This document shows positions 8,901 to 16,180 of a stretch of 64,000 nucleotides of DNA, piece by piece. The notes beneath the pieces are model-generated. The model saw only the letters and a program-made list of their open reading frames with translations, did not search any database and was not told where the DNA came from. A program made the translations under genes and the position numbers. Every line of letters starts with the position of its first letter. Within the stretch, counting starts at the first letter, position 1. Origin of the DNA: a gamma proteobacterium symbiont of Stewartia floridana (GTDB taxonomy: Bacteria > Pseudomonadota > Gammaproteobacteria > Chromatiales > Chromatiaceae); assembly GCA_003676145.1 (NCBI GenBank), contig NAUB01000032.1, positions 32,667 to 96,666 on the forward strand, in the 5' to 3' direction.

Positions 8901-10206
8901 GTACCAATATCAACTCAATGCCCGGATAATCCTGTTTGAGGAACTCTTCAGCGACATAGCCCTTTACCACGCCGATCTTCCGCCCAACGAAGTCCTCAAG
9001 GCCATTCACAAAGGGGTATTTATCACCGACAAAGATGACAAAAGGGAAGTCCAGATAGGGCTGGGTGAAATCGAGAAACTCTCGTCTCTCCGGTGTATCC
9101 ACCAAGGCAGGCAGCAGGTCCAGTTGACGATTTCTTGCCGCGTCCAAGACCTCTTGCCAAGTCAGATCCTTTTTTACATCGATTGATAAATGTAAAACAC
9201 TGGAGAAATAGCTGACATAGTCTGAAGAGAGGCCTTGGTATACGCCATTTTCATCAACAAACTCTATTGGATCCCAGGCAGTATCGATGCCAACGCGTAG
9301 CCTACCAATTTGGTTCAACCAGGCTCTCTGCTCTGCAGTCAGATTCAGTAACCTCCGGTCAGATGAACGTGGCTTGGGCATTGATATCCAACGATTCAGA
9401 ATCTGTTGGTGCTCTGCATCAGTGATAGATCGCAATGCCTTGTTCATAGCTGAGACAAGAGGCTTCAGGGAGTCATTCCGGTTAATCGCAAAACGTTGCT
9501 GAGATGATCCTATTCCCGCATCACCACTGAAGTGAAGGTTGACCAGTTGCTGCTCTTGAATCACCCACTGTGCCACTGCCCGGGTACCGATATAGGCATC
9601 TGCTTTATTCCAGGATACAGCTTGCAGGGCCTCATGGGTGTTGAGTACGGGCAAGAGTTTTATCTCTGGATGCAACTCCTGCAGCTGACGCATGGTGGAA
9701 AATCCATCTTCAACGGCAACGACCTTCCCTTTGAGGGATTCGATATCTGACAGATCCTGACGGCTGGAACGCGTGACGATAGCCTTGTGGGTCTGAAAAA
9801 AAGGCTCAGTAAAATAGAGGTCCCTCTCACGCTCCTGGTTTTTCACCACCGATGCCGCCACCGGCAATTCACCCTCGCGCACCTTCTGCAGCATCTGTTT
9901 GAATGTCGGTCCGGGATCTGTTTTGAATTCAATCCCAAGCCGCTCTGAGATCAGTCTCAAGTAATCGGCAGCAATGCCTCGATGCTCATCGTCCAGCATG
10001 AAATCGATAGGCGGCCAACTGCCGTCCACGCCAATCTCCACGATGGGATGTGCCTCCAGCCAGGCAGTTTCTTCGGTCGTCAGGCCAAGATCGGAGGATT
10101 GCCGGGGAGGTTGTGCTGCGTGAAGAGAGGCAAGGTAGACCAACGACACAATGGCCGTGCACGTGGTAACCGCTGATCGTACAAATGAGGGCACCGACAT
10201 TTCCAC
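5920..10206 (-). CDS. BvgS-like hybrid sensor kinase with tandem periplasmic binding domains
   Basis: A 1428-residue phosphorelay kinase. The order is: signal sequence (1-30), two SBP_bac_3-type Venus-flytrap domains (about 43-278 and 295-525), one membrane helix (about 532-551), PAS (565-675), HisKA with H705 in SHEIRTPMNAIIG, HATPase with DSGIG and GGTGLGLSI, receiver 1 (D992), receiver 2 (D1129) and a C-terminal Hpt domain (H1276 in LLHTLQG). This is the BvgS/EvgS architecture except that there are two receivers. The flytraps suggest control by a small solute such as an amino acid, but the ligand is not readable from sequence. It is the first gene of a two-gene operon with the HD-GYP regulator. 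Confidence 0.93.
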   Translation of the reverse strand: MEMSVPSFVRSAVTTCTAIVSLVYLASLHAAQPPRQSSDLGLTTEETAWLEAHPIVEIGVDGSWPPIDFMLDDEHRGIAADYLRLISERLGIEFKTDPGPTFKQMLQKVREGELPVAASVVKNQERERDLYFTEPFFQTHKAIVTRSSRQDLSDIESLKGKVVAVEDGFSTMRQLQELHPEIKLLPVLNTHEALQAVSWNKADAYIGTRAVAQWVIQEQQLVNLHFSGDAGIGSSQQRFAINRNDSLKPLVSAMNKALRSITDAEHQQILNRWISMPKPRSSDRRLLNLTAEQRAWLNQIGRLRVGIDTAWDPIEFVDENGVYQGLSSDYVSYFSSVLHLSIDVKKDLTWQEVLDAARNRQLDLLPALVDTPERREFLDFTQPYLDFPFVIFVGDKYPFVNGLEDFVGRKIGVVKGYVAEEFLKQDYPGIELILVPNALNGLQRLALNEIDGYVGNLTVGSHLIRKNGLTNIKVGAPTPYQYQLSVGVRKDWPILVEVLDEAIRSMTEEQKNEIKQRWMSIRYDVAVDYTTVWRVIGAAMSVVLVFVIWLLRLRRKHQLAKQNEAQLNLIINAVPVAIVVSDMKGVIRISNEQSLLEIEADGSSIIGMNMAGFYADPADRERVLTELQTKRAVRNMRIGIKTLKGNLIEGLLSAIPIRMQGEMMHLGVLVNLTERIRVEKEIKKAMKLQRQANRFKSDFLANMSHEIRTPMNAIIGMTHLALDTDLTEKQFDYLSKIKLSSINLLGILNDILDFSKIEAGKLQIEQSEFKLDSILENLSSLISIKAEQKGLEFIFKQDLRIPQKLIGDPLRIGQVLINLAQNAIKFTADGEILLSVDLEEQSGSDIKVRFSVKDSGIGIEPEKVARLFEAFVQADASTTRRHGGTGLGLSISNNLVRLMGGKINVKSEPGQGSEFSFYIPLTVARKQKEDEFVFKDFMRGMKVLIVEDNDTTREVIQKTLESFSFSVTAVSSAKQAYAALQTVDDIRLLIIDWRMPEIDGVQAIEHIRTELDVSQSIPIIMITAYDHQDLLMHTDRLGVESVLIKPISPSTLFDNISEVLFGQTKQTQKRQIKSRRFKGQVLLVEDNVINQQVARELLEKLGLLVVVVNSGEEALKKIKEINFDLVFMDLQMPGLDGLETTRRVRNELKNTYVRIIAMTAHAMRGDRERCLAAGMDDYLSKPIDPDRLSSTLLAWLPVDDRPLADIQAVSAHVPSYDLPDKVAGIDLTWGTKRVGGNQRLYIKLLLEFQQRYRDCTSQVSELLRSSEWDTLKRLLHTLQGVSGSIGANSLQEATRNLLDAVLAPSDKLQITNLQEIFEKQASTVFDSIKLLQNKIDRTQIGDGTNDEASSDDVQQLLQQIDTALKQGDVTSSGLLDKLAPLVLAQNSSLADSLIELKTHVDNYDFDKAITTLLALKGRLLAVTDDKPE

Positions 10207-10543
10207 TCTCTGTCGCCAGCTCAGAGTTGCTCTGAAGCCGGATATTGTTATGGTTTTACGTTATTTTCCCTACAACGATAACAAGTATACCCTTTCACTC
10301 TGGAGACTACGAAGGAATTATATTCCTGTCAGTGGAGAGCTTTCAGTCTGCTCCTCAATTCTCATGCATAGATCGGGCACGCCAATGGATGGGTGGCCGT
10401 CCTGTAGCGACTTCGATCAACCTTTCAAGTGAAATACCTGAATCGGGATAGCCGCCATATGTGCCGCAATGCAACAAATGCATTGGTGCATTAAGACGCA
10501 CTTGATAGAGTCAATATTGGATGTTCCTGTTTTTTCTGATTTT
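10207..10543. other. Intergenic region, no gene seen
   Basis: 337 nt between the start of the hybrid kinase and the stop of the YdjM-like gene, both on the minus strand. It is AT-richer than its neighbours and should contain the promoter of the kinase operon. No repeat, RNA gene or convincing small gene is seen; the plus-strand frames here lack a ribosome site and family resemblance. Confidence 0.5.
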
Positions 10544-11557
10544 TTACGGTAGTAAATTCTTTTCGCCAAGCATTCGCCGCCACACCCACTGCAATGCCTC
10601 GACGTCAGGGCGTTCGGCGGGGGTACGTGTGGGCGGGATCAAAGGGCGTATGACGCCTTCCTGTCGCTGCCCGATGACGAAGGAGAAGATGTAGCGAGGT
10701 TCAAATCCCATACGTAAATCGGTGATCTCCAAGCGACCATCAACTTCCCGTACCCGATAGAAGCCCTTGGTGAACCAGCGCAGTCGCTGTACAGCGTAGG
10801 TATCGCTGATTGACGAGAGTAGGCTGTCGTTGCTTGGATAGTGTTCGAATTGAATCTCAGGTAACGGATCGAGCAGAGAGTAGTAGCCCTCCCGGTAGCC
10901 ATCCGGGTCCATCGCGACGATGCGCCAGAGCAGCAGATTGAAGGGTGTCGGTGTCGCGATCAACCGATCGTACTCAGCACCTTGGCGGGCCAGTTCATTT
11001 TCGGCAGTGTCACGCACCTGCGCCTGGATGAAGATGGCAAGTGCGAGATAGAGTGTACTCAGGCCAAGTCCAACCTTGTTCGCGACTTGTCCGGTGGTCA
11101 GCCTGGGATTGCCGAAAGCCGCCCAAAGCACCCCGACGAGCAGCATTAGCGTATACAAGGGGTCGATAATAAAGATGCTGCCGAGCCCGACCGGTGGCCC
11201 GTTACCTGGCCAGAAGAGCTGTGTGCCGTAGATGGTAATCGCATCGAGCAAGGCGTGGGTTGCGAATGCGAGCCAGACGAGCAAGGACCAGCGAGTGATA
11301 GATGCACCATCTTTCGCATGCAGGCGCGCCAGCCCCGCCCCCAGGATTGGGGCGACGACGGTGTGTGTGATAAGGGAGTGGCTGAAGCCCCGGTGATTGG
11401 TCACGGCCGCCACGTCGTCCGCGTGGGGCAGGAATATATCGAGATCAGGCATTCCGCCGAATATGGCCCCCCAGATGAGTGCCTTACGGCCAACCCGAGC
11501 ACCGAGCGTCGCGTGGCCAACAGCAGCGCCAAGTAATATCTGAGTGAACGGATCCAT
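10544..11557 (-). CDS. YdjM-like membrane-bound metal-dependent hydrolase (DUF457)
   Basis: A 337-residue protein starting MDPFTQILLGAAVGHATLG. It carries the family signatures GGMPDLDIFLP and NHRGFSHSLITH, whose acidic and histidine residues resemble metal ligands, followed by several membrane helices to about residue 190 and a soluble C-terminal part. E. coli YdjM of this family is an inner-membrane protein of the SOS regulon with unknown substrate. ATG at 11557 was chosen because GGAG lies nine bases before it; a TTG at 11563 is less likely. It follows a small hypothetical gene by 17 nt. Confidence 0.8.
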   Translation of the reverse strand: MDPFTQILLGAAVGHATLGARVGRKALIWGAIFGGMPDLDIFLPHADDVAAVTNHRGFSHSLITHTVVAPILGAGLARLHAKDGASITRWSLLVWLAFATHALLDAITIYGTQLFWPGNGPPVGLGSIFIIDPLYTLMLLVGVLWAAFGNPRLTTGQVANKVGLGLSTLYLALAIFIQAQVRDTAENELARQGAEYDRLIATPTPFNLLLWRIVAMDPDGYREGYYSLLDPLPEIQFEHYPSNDSLLSSISDTYAVQRLRWFTKGFYRVREVDGRLEITDLRMGFEPRYIFSFVIGQRQEGVIRPLIPPTRTPAERPDVEALQWVWRRMLGEKNLLP

Positions 11558-11574
11558 ACACAATTACTCCGGTT

Positions 11575-11901
11575 TTACCCATCAAAGTGATTCTTGCAGT
11601 GATTTTGCAAGAAAGACCAGAATGAATCACCTTCGATTTCTCCATGTTTCTCTACCAGAGCGGTTTCAATATTGACCAGGTATTTGTCATAAACCGTCAC
11701 TCTTTCATGTTTCAAAGGGGAGGCACAGTAACAGGTTTCAAACCACTCGATTGTGTTTGGCGCAATGATCTTGGCCCGCTGCATCGATGCAACGATCTCA
11801 GCACCATCCGGTTCCTGGTTCGCGACTGTTCCGTCAACTAAAACCTTGTAAAAGGCTGGAAGCTTACTGAGTATGAAGTTTGCTCGGACTCGATATTCCA
11901 C
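11575..11901 (-). CDS. Small hypothetical protein
   Basis: 108 residues, soluble, with a pair of cysteines in WFETCYCASPLKHER and an aromatic C-terminal part (FWSFLQNHCKNHF). I do not recognise the family. The frame is plausible as a gene because it is tightly spaced before the YdjM-like gene and has balanced composition without low-complexity stretches. The start could lie slightly upstream. Confidence 0.55.
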   Translation of the reverse strand: MEYRVRANFILSKLPAFYKVLVDGTVANQEPDGAEIVASMQRAKIIAPNTIEWFETCYCASPLKHERVTVYDKYLVNIETALVEKHGEIEGDSFWSFLQNHCKNHFDG

Positions 11902-12128
11902 AACGGCCTCATAGTGTTCTGCGTCTTTAGAACCGGTTGAGCGGTAAAGTTGCGTATGCCTTCCGGAGTGATGGCGAATTGATCAATTCAATCTTAGCAG
12001 TTGCTTAGAAACTAAGTGGGGTAGCGTCCTAATGTGTGCGTCGACTTCCTGTTTAGATGACCAATCGAGATGTGGTATTTGGACTCAGCTAGATAACCAC
12101 TCAATGAAGCCCGGCAGTAAGATAAAAA

Positions 12129-12156
12129 GCCCCTCTCCCGCAAGGAGAGAGGGGTA
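12129..12156. repeat. CT/AG hairpin repeat
   Basis: AGCCCCTCTCC GCAA GGAGAGAGGGGT-type hairpin with a stem of about ten pairs, of the same composition as the hairpins at 906, 2048 and 30470. The surrounding gap 11902-12201 holds no convincing gene. The hairpin lies about 45 nt beyond the stop of the ceramidase-like gene on the minus strand, so it could act in its 3' end. Confidence 0.5.
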
Positions 12157-12201
12157 TGCGGAGTTCAAACTATTGCAGGCGGTAGCTGGTTATCAGGGTG
12201 C

Positions 12202-12954
12202 TTACGCTATAGGTTTCCGTCTTTGCAGCATAAGCAAAATCGAGTAACAACCGGCAGCCGCCAAAAGATGTTTGACTGTGTGTCCACTGACTATCTCTCC
12301 TGTTATATGAAATACCTGCGAATCGTATGCCTCCGCCGCTTTTGCCAGGGCGTATAACAGAAGTGCCACGATGAGCAGGCTCTGATGTGTATAGCCATTT
12401 CTGAATAACATCATGAAGAAGGGTAGTGTCAGCAGCGGGATGAACTGCACCCACGCATAGAGACGCAGATCCTCGAAGAAGTACCCATAGAGAACGCTAC
12501 TGATACCAACAATGACGAGTGGGATCAACAGACCGGCCAGGCGCCGATTGACATATTCACTCATGAGTGCTGTTAGAAATCCCATGAATCCAACACTCAT
12601 CGGGAACCGATCCCAGACAAGGGCCTGATCATTTGGGCTCCAGTGATAGTGGATCGAACCAAAGCACACCAGGCTTATACCCACAAACATCACAAGCCAA
12701 CCACTATGCCCCGGGCCTGCATGATTTTTCAGGCAGAATGCGATACCCAAGGCGCCGACGAGCAGAAAGGCGAGGTTGGATAGTACGTCGAGAAAGTTAG
12801 GGATCCCAAGGAAGCTGTCAGTATCAATAAAGCGATGATAGGCCTCATCTTGTGGAATCGGATCAATCATTAGCAGTAAGACGAGCGGAAACAGCAAGAG
12901 AGACAAAAGTACAGCGTGCCGCCAATTAAATTGTTGTAACAGGTTGCTGGTCAT
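12202..12954 (-). CDS. Ceramidase-family (CREST-type) membrane protein
   Basis: A 250-residue protein with about seven hydrophobic helices. The pattern fits the alkaline-ceramidase/CREST hydrolases: GSIHYHW with S100 and H102, LVWDRFPM with D115, and HTVKH with H225 and H229, which together would bind zinc. An early acidic motif, PQDEAYHRF, and the helix start NFLDVLSNLAFL are also typical. In bacteria such proteins may act on lipids, but the substrate is unknown. It stands alone on the minus strand. Confidence 0.75.
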   Translation of the reverse strand: MTSNLLQQFNWRHAVLLSLLLFPLVLLLMIDPIPQDEAYHRFIDTDSFLGIPNFLDVLSNLAFLLVGALGIAFCLKNHAGPGHSGWLVMFVGISLVCFGSIHYHWSPNDQALVWDRFPMSVGFMGFLTALMSEYVNRRLAGLLIPLVIVGISSVLYGYFFEDLRLYAWVQFIPLLTLPFFMMLFRNGYTHQSLLIVALLLYALAKAAEAYDSQVFHITGEIVSGHTVKHLLAAAGCYSILLMLQRRKPIA

Positions 12955-13348
12955 TCAATCCTCAAATGAAGGTTGTCTTTTACTTGCTGTGTGATTTGTG
13001 AATACCAAGCTGTAGCTATTGTGTCTGCTCTCTTAGATTGTAGATCGTGTGGCTGCTTAACGTTTTTAAGGCTGGAAACAGAAGAGTGCTCTATCTTTTT
13101 TACAATAAATGTCACCCTAAACAGATGTGTGAACCTGATGTCTCTAAATTTTATTATTTGGACGTTAGTGGAGGTCGGACTGAAAACATCACATTAATAC
13201 GCGCCCAAGCATCAAACTGAGCACTTGTCTTGTCCGTGATGCTCAAAGAAAAGATTCAATAAATATTCGATACCCCCTGGCGATTAACTGGTTGCCAGTA
13301 ACTTTTCCCTAACCAGTATCCCTCCCGTAATGGGTTTTAGTATAGGAT
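12955..13348. other. Intergenic region, nothing recognised
   Basis: 394 nt between the start of the ceramidase-like gene and the end of a hypothetical gene. It is AT-rich. A 74-codon plus-strand frame at 12973-13197 has no ribosome site or family resemblance and I do not count it as a gene. No repeat or RNA is evident. Confidence 0.45.
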
Positions 13349-13960
13349 CTAGGCTAACCGAACCAAAAGCGCAGGACGATGAATTGGCGGCACTTTCTTG
13401 ATCCCGCCAACGAAATACTCCCCTGGACCATCATGGCAGAGAAGAATTGAATAGAAGCCACCTCCGGATGTAACCAGGGCGATGATGTCCGTGGCCTTGT
13501 TGGTTGCAGCTCGTTCGGCGACTGTCCAGGCATCAGCAGGATAGAAGCCGGTTGCGTCGTTTGGTAGTGCGGCGCGGAAGGTGGCCTTTACCTGATTGTT
13601 GATCACTTGATTTTCAACAGTACCCATGTGAAACACTTTCATGCCGCCCTGGTAGGTTCCCCGGGCGATCAGGCAGCCACTCATGAAGCCGGTCAATACA
13701 TCGGTGCCCTGGCCGACATAAGCGGTGCGACCCGGGATGTAGTCGAGCCAGGTGTGGGGGATCGGTGAGTTGAGGGGCATTTGATAGACCCGGGCCGGGC
13801 GTCTGAACAGTCCTCGCCGCTGCTGCTGGTTGGTGCCGTTATAGCGCATGGCGCTGGCGCCACTGACGCTCTGGACGATGGCGCCGTTCTGCTGCTGCGC
13901 CACGGTGGCGGGTTTCTGCCAGCGAATCTTTGCATCAGCAACCAGTGCGTGTTCGATCAT
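13349..13960 (-). CDS. Hypothetical protein
   Basis: 203 residues, not recognised. The sequence is soluble and rich in small residues. It has a basic, glutamine-rich N-terminal part (QQQNGAIVQ, NQQQRRGLFRRP) and a central part with repeated glycines (GTYQGGMKVFHMG, VTSGGGFYSILL). There is no signal peptide or membrane segment. The start is supported by GGGGA five bases before the ATG. It is separated from the V/A-ATPase operon upstream by an inverted-repeat element. Confidence 0.55.
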   Translation of the reverse strand: MIEHALVADAKIRWQKPATVAQQQNGAIVQSVSGASAMRYNGTNQQQRRGLFRRPARVYQMPLNSPIPHTWLDYIPGRTAYVGQGTDVLTGFMSGCLIARGTYQGGMKVFHMGTVENQVINNQVKATFRAALPNDATGFYPADAWTVAERAATNKATDIIALVTSGGGFYSILLCHDGPGEYFVGGIKKVPPIHRPALLVRLA

Positions 13961-13984
13961 TGTCTTCCCCTTTTATATTTTTTA

Positions 13985-14136
13985 AGTCCGCAAATGAACG
14001 CTAATGAACGCAAATGAGTTTTTTCAATCGATAGGTTACAAGATAGACTGAAATCGACAGCTTGTGGGGTGGTTTCTAATTAGAGTGCTTTAACCAGTTT
14101 ATTCTTATCCGCAATATTTGCGTTCATTTGCGGACT
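13985..14136. repeat. Inverted-repeat intergenic element A
   Basis: 152-nt element with perfect 16-nt terminal inverted repeats: AGTCCGCAAATGAACG on the left and its complement on the right. Inside the left arm the unit AATGAACGC recurs in tandem. It lies between the last V/A-ATPase gene and a hypothetical gene. Its ends resemble elements at 26230-26324 and 31801-31937, which carry a related arm (AACGCCAATCACCGCAAA). There is no coding capacity, so it is either a non-autonomous MITE-like element or a structured 3' signal. Confidence 0.7.
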
Positions 14137-14180
14137 AAATAAAAAAGGCCCCAATCATCGCATCAGCAGGATCAGTATAA

Positions 14181-14804
14181 CTAGATCCTGTTCTGATCCC
14201 GCAATACCTTCACCTGGAACAGAGCGTTGCGCTCCTCCTCCTCGAGTGCGTTTTCGATGAACTTTATGGTCTCTTTGTACTGAGGGATGATGTTGTAGCG
14301 CAGCGCGTTGACCCGCTTCTGGGCTTTGCGCTGTTCCGCGATCAGTCGGTTGAGGCTCATCGAGACCTCGCCCATTTTTGCCAGCAGCAGGGAGGCTTCG
14401 CCGAAGTGTCGGCGGGTATCGTCAAAGCTGGGATCGGTTCCCAACAGGCCGACCGGGTTGAGGGGCTTCACTTCGCCGCTTACCGAGGGAAACTCCACGC
14501 CCAGGTTGCGGCGCGGGAGTACCTTTAATTCGAGCACCTGCTGTACCCCGAGCACCGTCTGGTTGATCGCCCGGCTGCCCATGCGCATCTGCAGCAGGCT
14601 CAGCCAGTGGTAGGCGAGTTTGACCGCCTGATGGGCCTGATCCCGGATCTCCCGATATTCACCGATGCGCTGATAGACCAGGCGGGTCAGCAACTCCCGT
14701 TTGCGCTCCAGCAGGCTGTGACCCTGCTGCAGAAAGTTGAGCTGTCGCTTCAGCTGCAACAGGGTGTTTTTGGTCGGTGCGGCCTTGATGCGTTTTACGG
14801 TCAT
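14181..14804 (-). CDS. V/A-type ATPase subunit D
   Basis: 207 residues, almost wholly helical. It opens with a long helix (TLLQLKRQLNFLQQGHSLLERKRELL) and ends with EQRKAQKRVNALRYNIIPQYK and ALEEEERNALF, the hallmarks of subunit D, the central rotor shaft. It turns inside the A3B3 head and couples ATP turnover to the proteolipid ring. It is the last gene of the operon; its ATG overlaps the stop of the B gene by four bases. Confidence 0.93.
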   Translation of the reverse strand: MTVKRIKAAPTKNTLLQLKRQLNFLQQGHSLLERKRELLTRLVYQRIGEYREIRDQAHQAVKLAYHWLSLLQMRMGSRAINQTVLGVQQVLELKVLPRRNLGVEFPSVSGEVKPLNPVGLLGTDPSFDDTRRHFGEASLLLAKMGEVSMSLNRLIAEQRKAQKRVNALRYNIIPQYKETIKFIENALEEEERNALFQVKVLRDQNRI

Positions 14805-16180
14805 ACGCTCTGCCGATGGTATTTGGCGATTTCGGTTTCGTTGACCCGGGTGAGTGCCTGGGGCGGGAAGGTGGAGAGCAGATCCCAGGCCAGGTTGAGG
14901 GTCTCTTCGATGCTGCGATCCTCATCCTCACTCTGTCTTACGAAACGGCTTTCAAAGGCGTCGGCAAACTCCAGGTAGCGGCGGTCCCGGGTGGAGAGCT
15001 CATCCGCACCGATGATGGAGGCCAGGTTACGGGTCTCCAGGGCTCTGGCGTAGAGGGCGTAGAGCTGGTTGGAGACATGGGGATGATCTTCCCGGGTGAA
15101 GTCCTTGCCGATGCCGTCTTTCATCAGTCGGGAGAGAGATGGTGAGATGTGCACCGGTGGATAGATGCCCTGATTGTGCAGCTCACGGCTGAGCACGATC
15201 TGCCCCTCGGTGATGTAACCGGTCAGGTCGGGGATCGGGTGGGTGATGTCGTCACTGGGCATGCTCAGCACCGGCACCAGGGTGATCGATCCATGGCGGT
15301 CCTTGATACGCCCGGAGCGCTCATAGATCTCCGCCAGGTCGGAGTAGAGATAGCCGGGATAGCCCTTTCTGGCGGGTACGTCGCCCTTGGCGGTGGCCAC
15401 CTCGCGCAGGGCTTCTGCGTAGTGGGTCATGTCGGTCATTACCACCAGCACGTGGCGGTCGAGATCAAAGGCCAGGTACTCGGCGGCGGTGAGCGCCATA
15501 CGCGGCAGGGTGAGCCGTTCCACCGGGGGATCGTCGGCCATGTTGACGAACATCACCACGTTGCCGAGTACGCCGGAGGAGGCGAACTCCTCCTGGAAGA
15601 AGCGGGCATCCGCATAGGAGACACCCATTGCGGCAAACACCACGGAGAAGCGGCTGTCGTCGTCAGGCAGTTTGGCCTGGCGTACGATCTGAGCGGCGAG
15701 GCGGTTGTGGGGCAGACCGGAGGCGGAGAAGATCGGCAGCTTCTGTCCCCTGACCAGGGAGTTGAGTCCGTCGATGGTGGAGATGCCGGTCTGGATGAAC
15801 TCTTTCGGGTAGGTGCGGGCCGCCGGGTTGAAGGCGGCGGCGCTGATGCTGCGACGCAGGCTGGAGACGATCGGGGGACGGTAGTCCCGTGGCTCTCCCA
15901 GGCCGTTGAAGATGCGGCCGAGGATCTCCGGTGAGAGAGCGATCTCCACCGGCTCGTCGAGAAAGCGTACCCAGGTACTCTCCAGGTCGAGCTCGGAGGT
16001 CCCCTCGAAGACCTGGATCAGCACCTCTTCATCGGAGCTGCGGATGACCTGGCCGTTGCGGGTGTTACCCTGTTGATCGCGGATATGCACCCGGTCGCCG
16101 AAGGCGATGTTGGGGACGTTGGCTACGGTCAGCAGGCCGCCGCGGGCGGAGGAGGCGGTTCGATACTCCTTGGCACTCAT
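14801..16180 (-). CDS. V/A-type ATPase subunit B
   Basis: 459 residues, the regulatory (non-catalytic) nucleotide-binding-like subunit of the V1/A1 head. It has the family's beta-barrel start, EFIQTGISTIDGLNSLVRG, and SASGLPHNRLAAQI where the catalytic subunit would carry a P-loop, so the Walker A is absent as expected. The stretch GSITLVPVLSMPSDDITHP is also typical. It alternates with subunit A around the D shaft. It overlaps both neighbours by four bases, indicating coupled translation and matched stoichiometry. Confidence 0.95.
   Translation of the reverse strand: MSAKEYRTASSARGGLLTVANVPNIAFGDRVHIRDQQGNTRNGQVIRSSDEEVLIQVFEGTSELDLESTWVRFLDEPVEIALSPEILGRIFNGLGEPRDYRPPIVSSLRRSISAAAFNPAARTYPKEFIQTGISTIDGLNSLVRGQKLPIFSASGLPHNRLAAQIVRQAKLPDDDSRFSVVFAAMGVSYADARFFQEEFASSGVLGNVVMFVNMADDPPVERLTLPRMALTAAEYLAFDLDRHVLVVMTDMTHYAEALREVATAKGDVPARKGYPGYLYSDLAEIYERSGRIKDRHGSITLVPVLSMPSDDITHPIPDLTGYITEGQIVLSRELHNQGIYPPVHISPSLSRLMKDGIGKDFTREDHPHVSNQLYALYARALETRNLASIIGADELSTRDRRYLEFADAFESRFVRQSEDEDRSIEETLNLAWDLLSTFPPQALTRVNETEIAKYHRQSV

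Noticed and set aside
12973..13197. 74-codon plus-strand frame in the gap after the ceramidase-like gene
   Set aside because: Cys- and Leu-rich low-quality translation without a ribosome site; probably non-coding AT-rich DNA.
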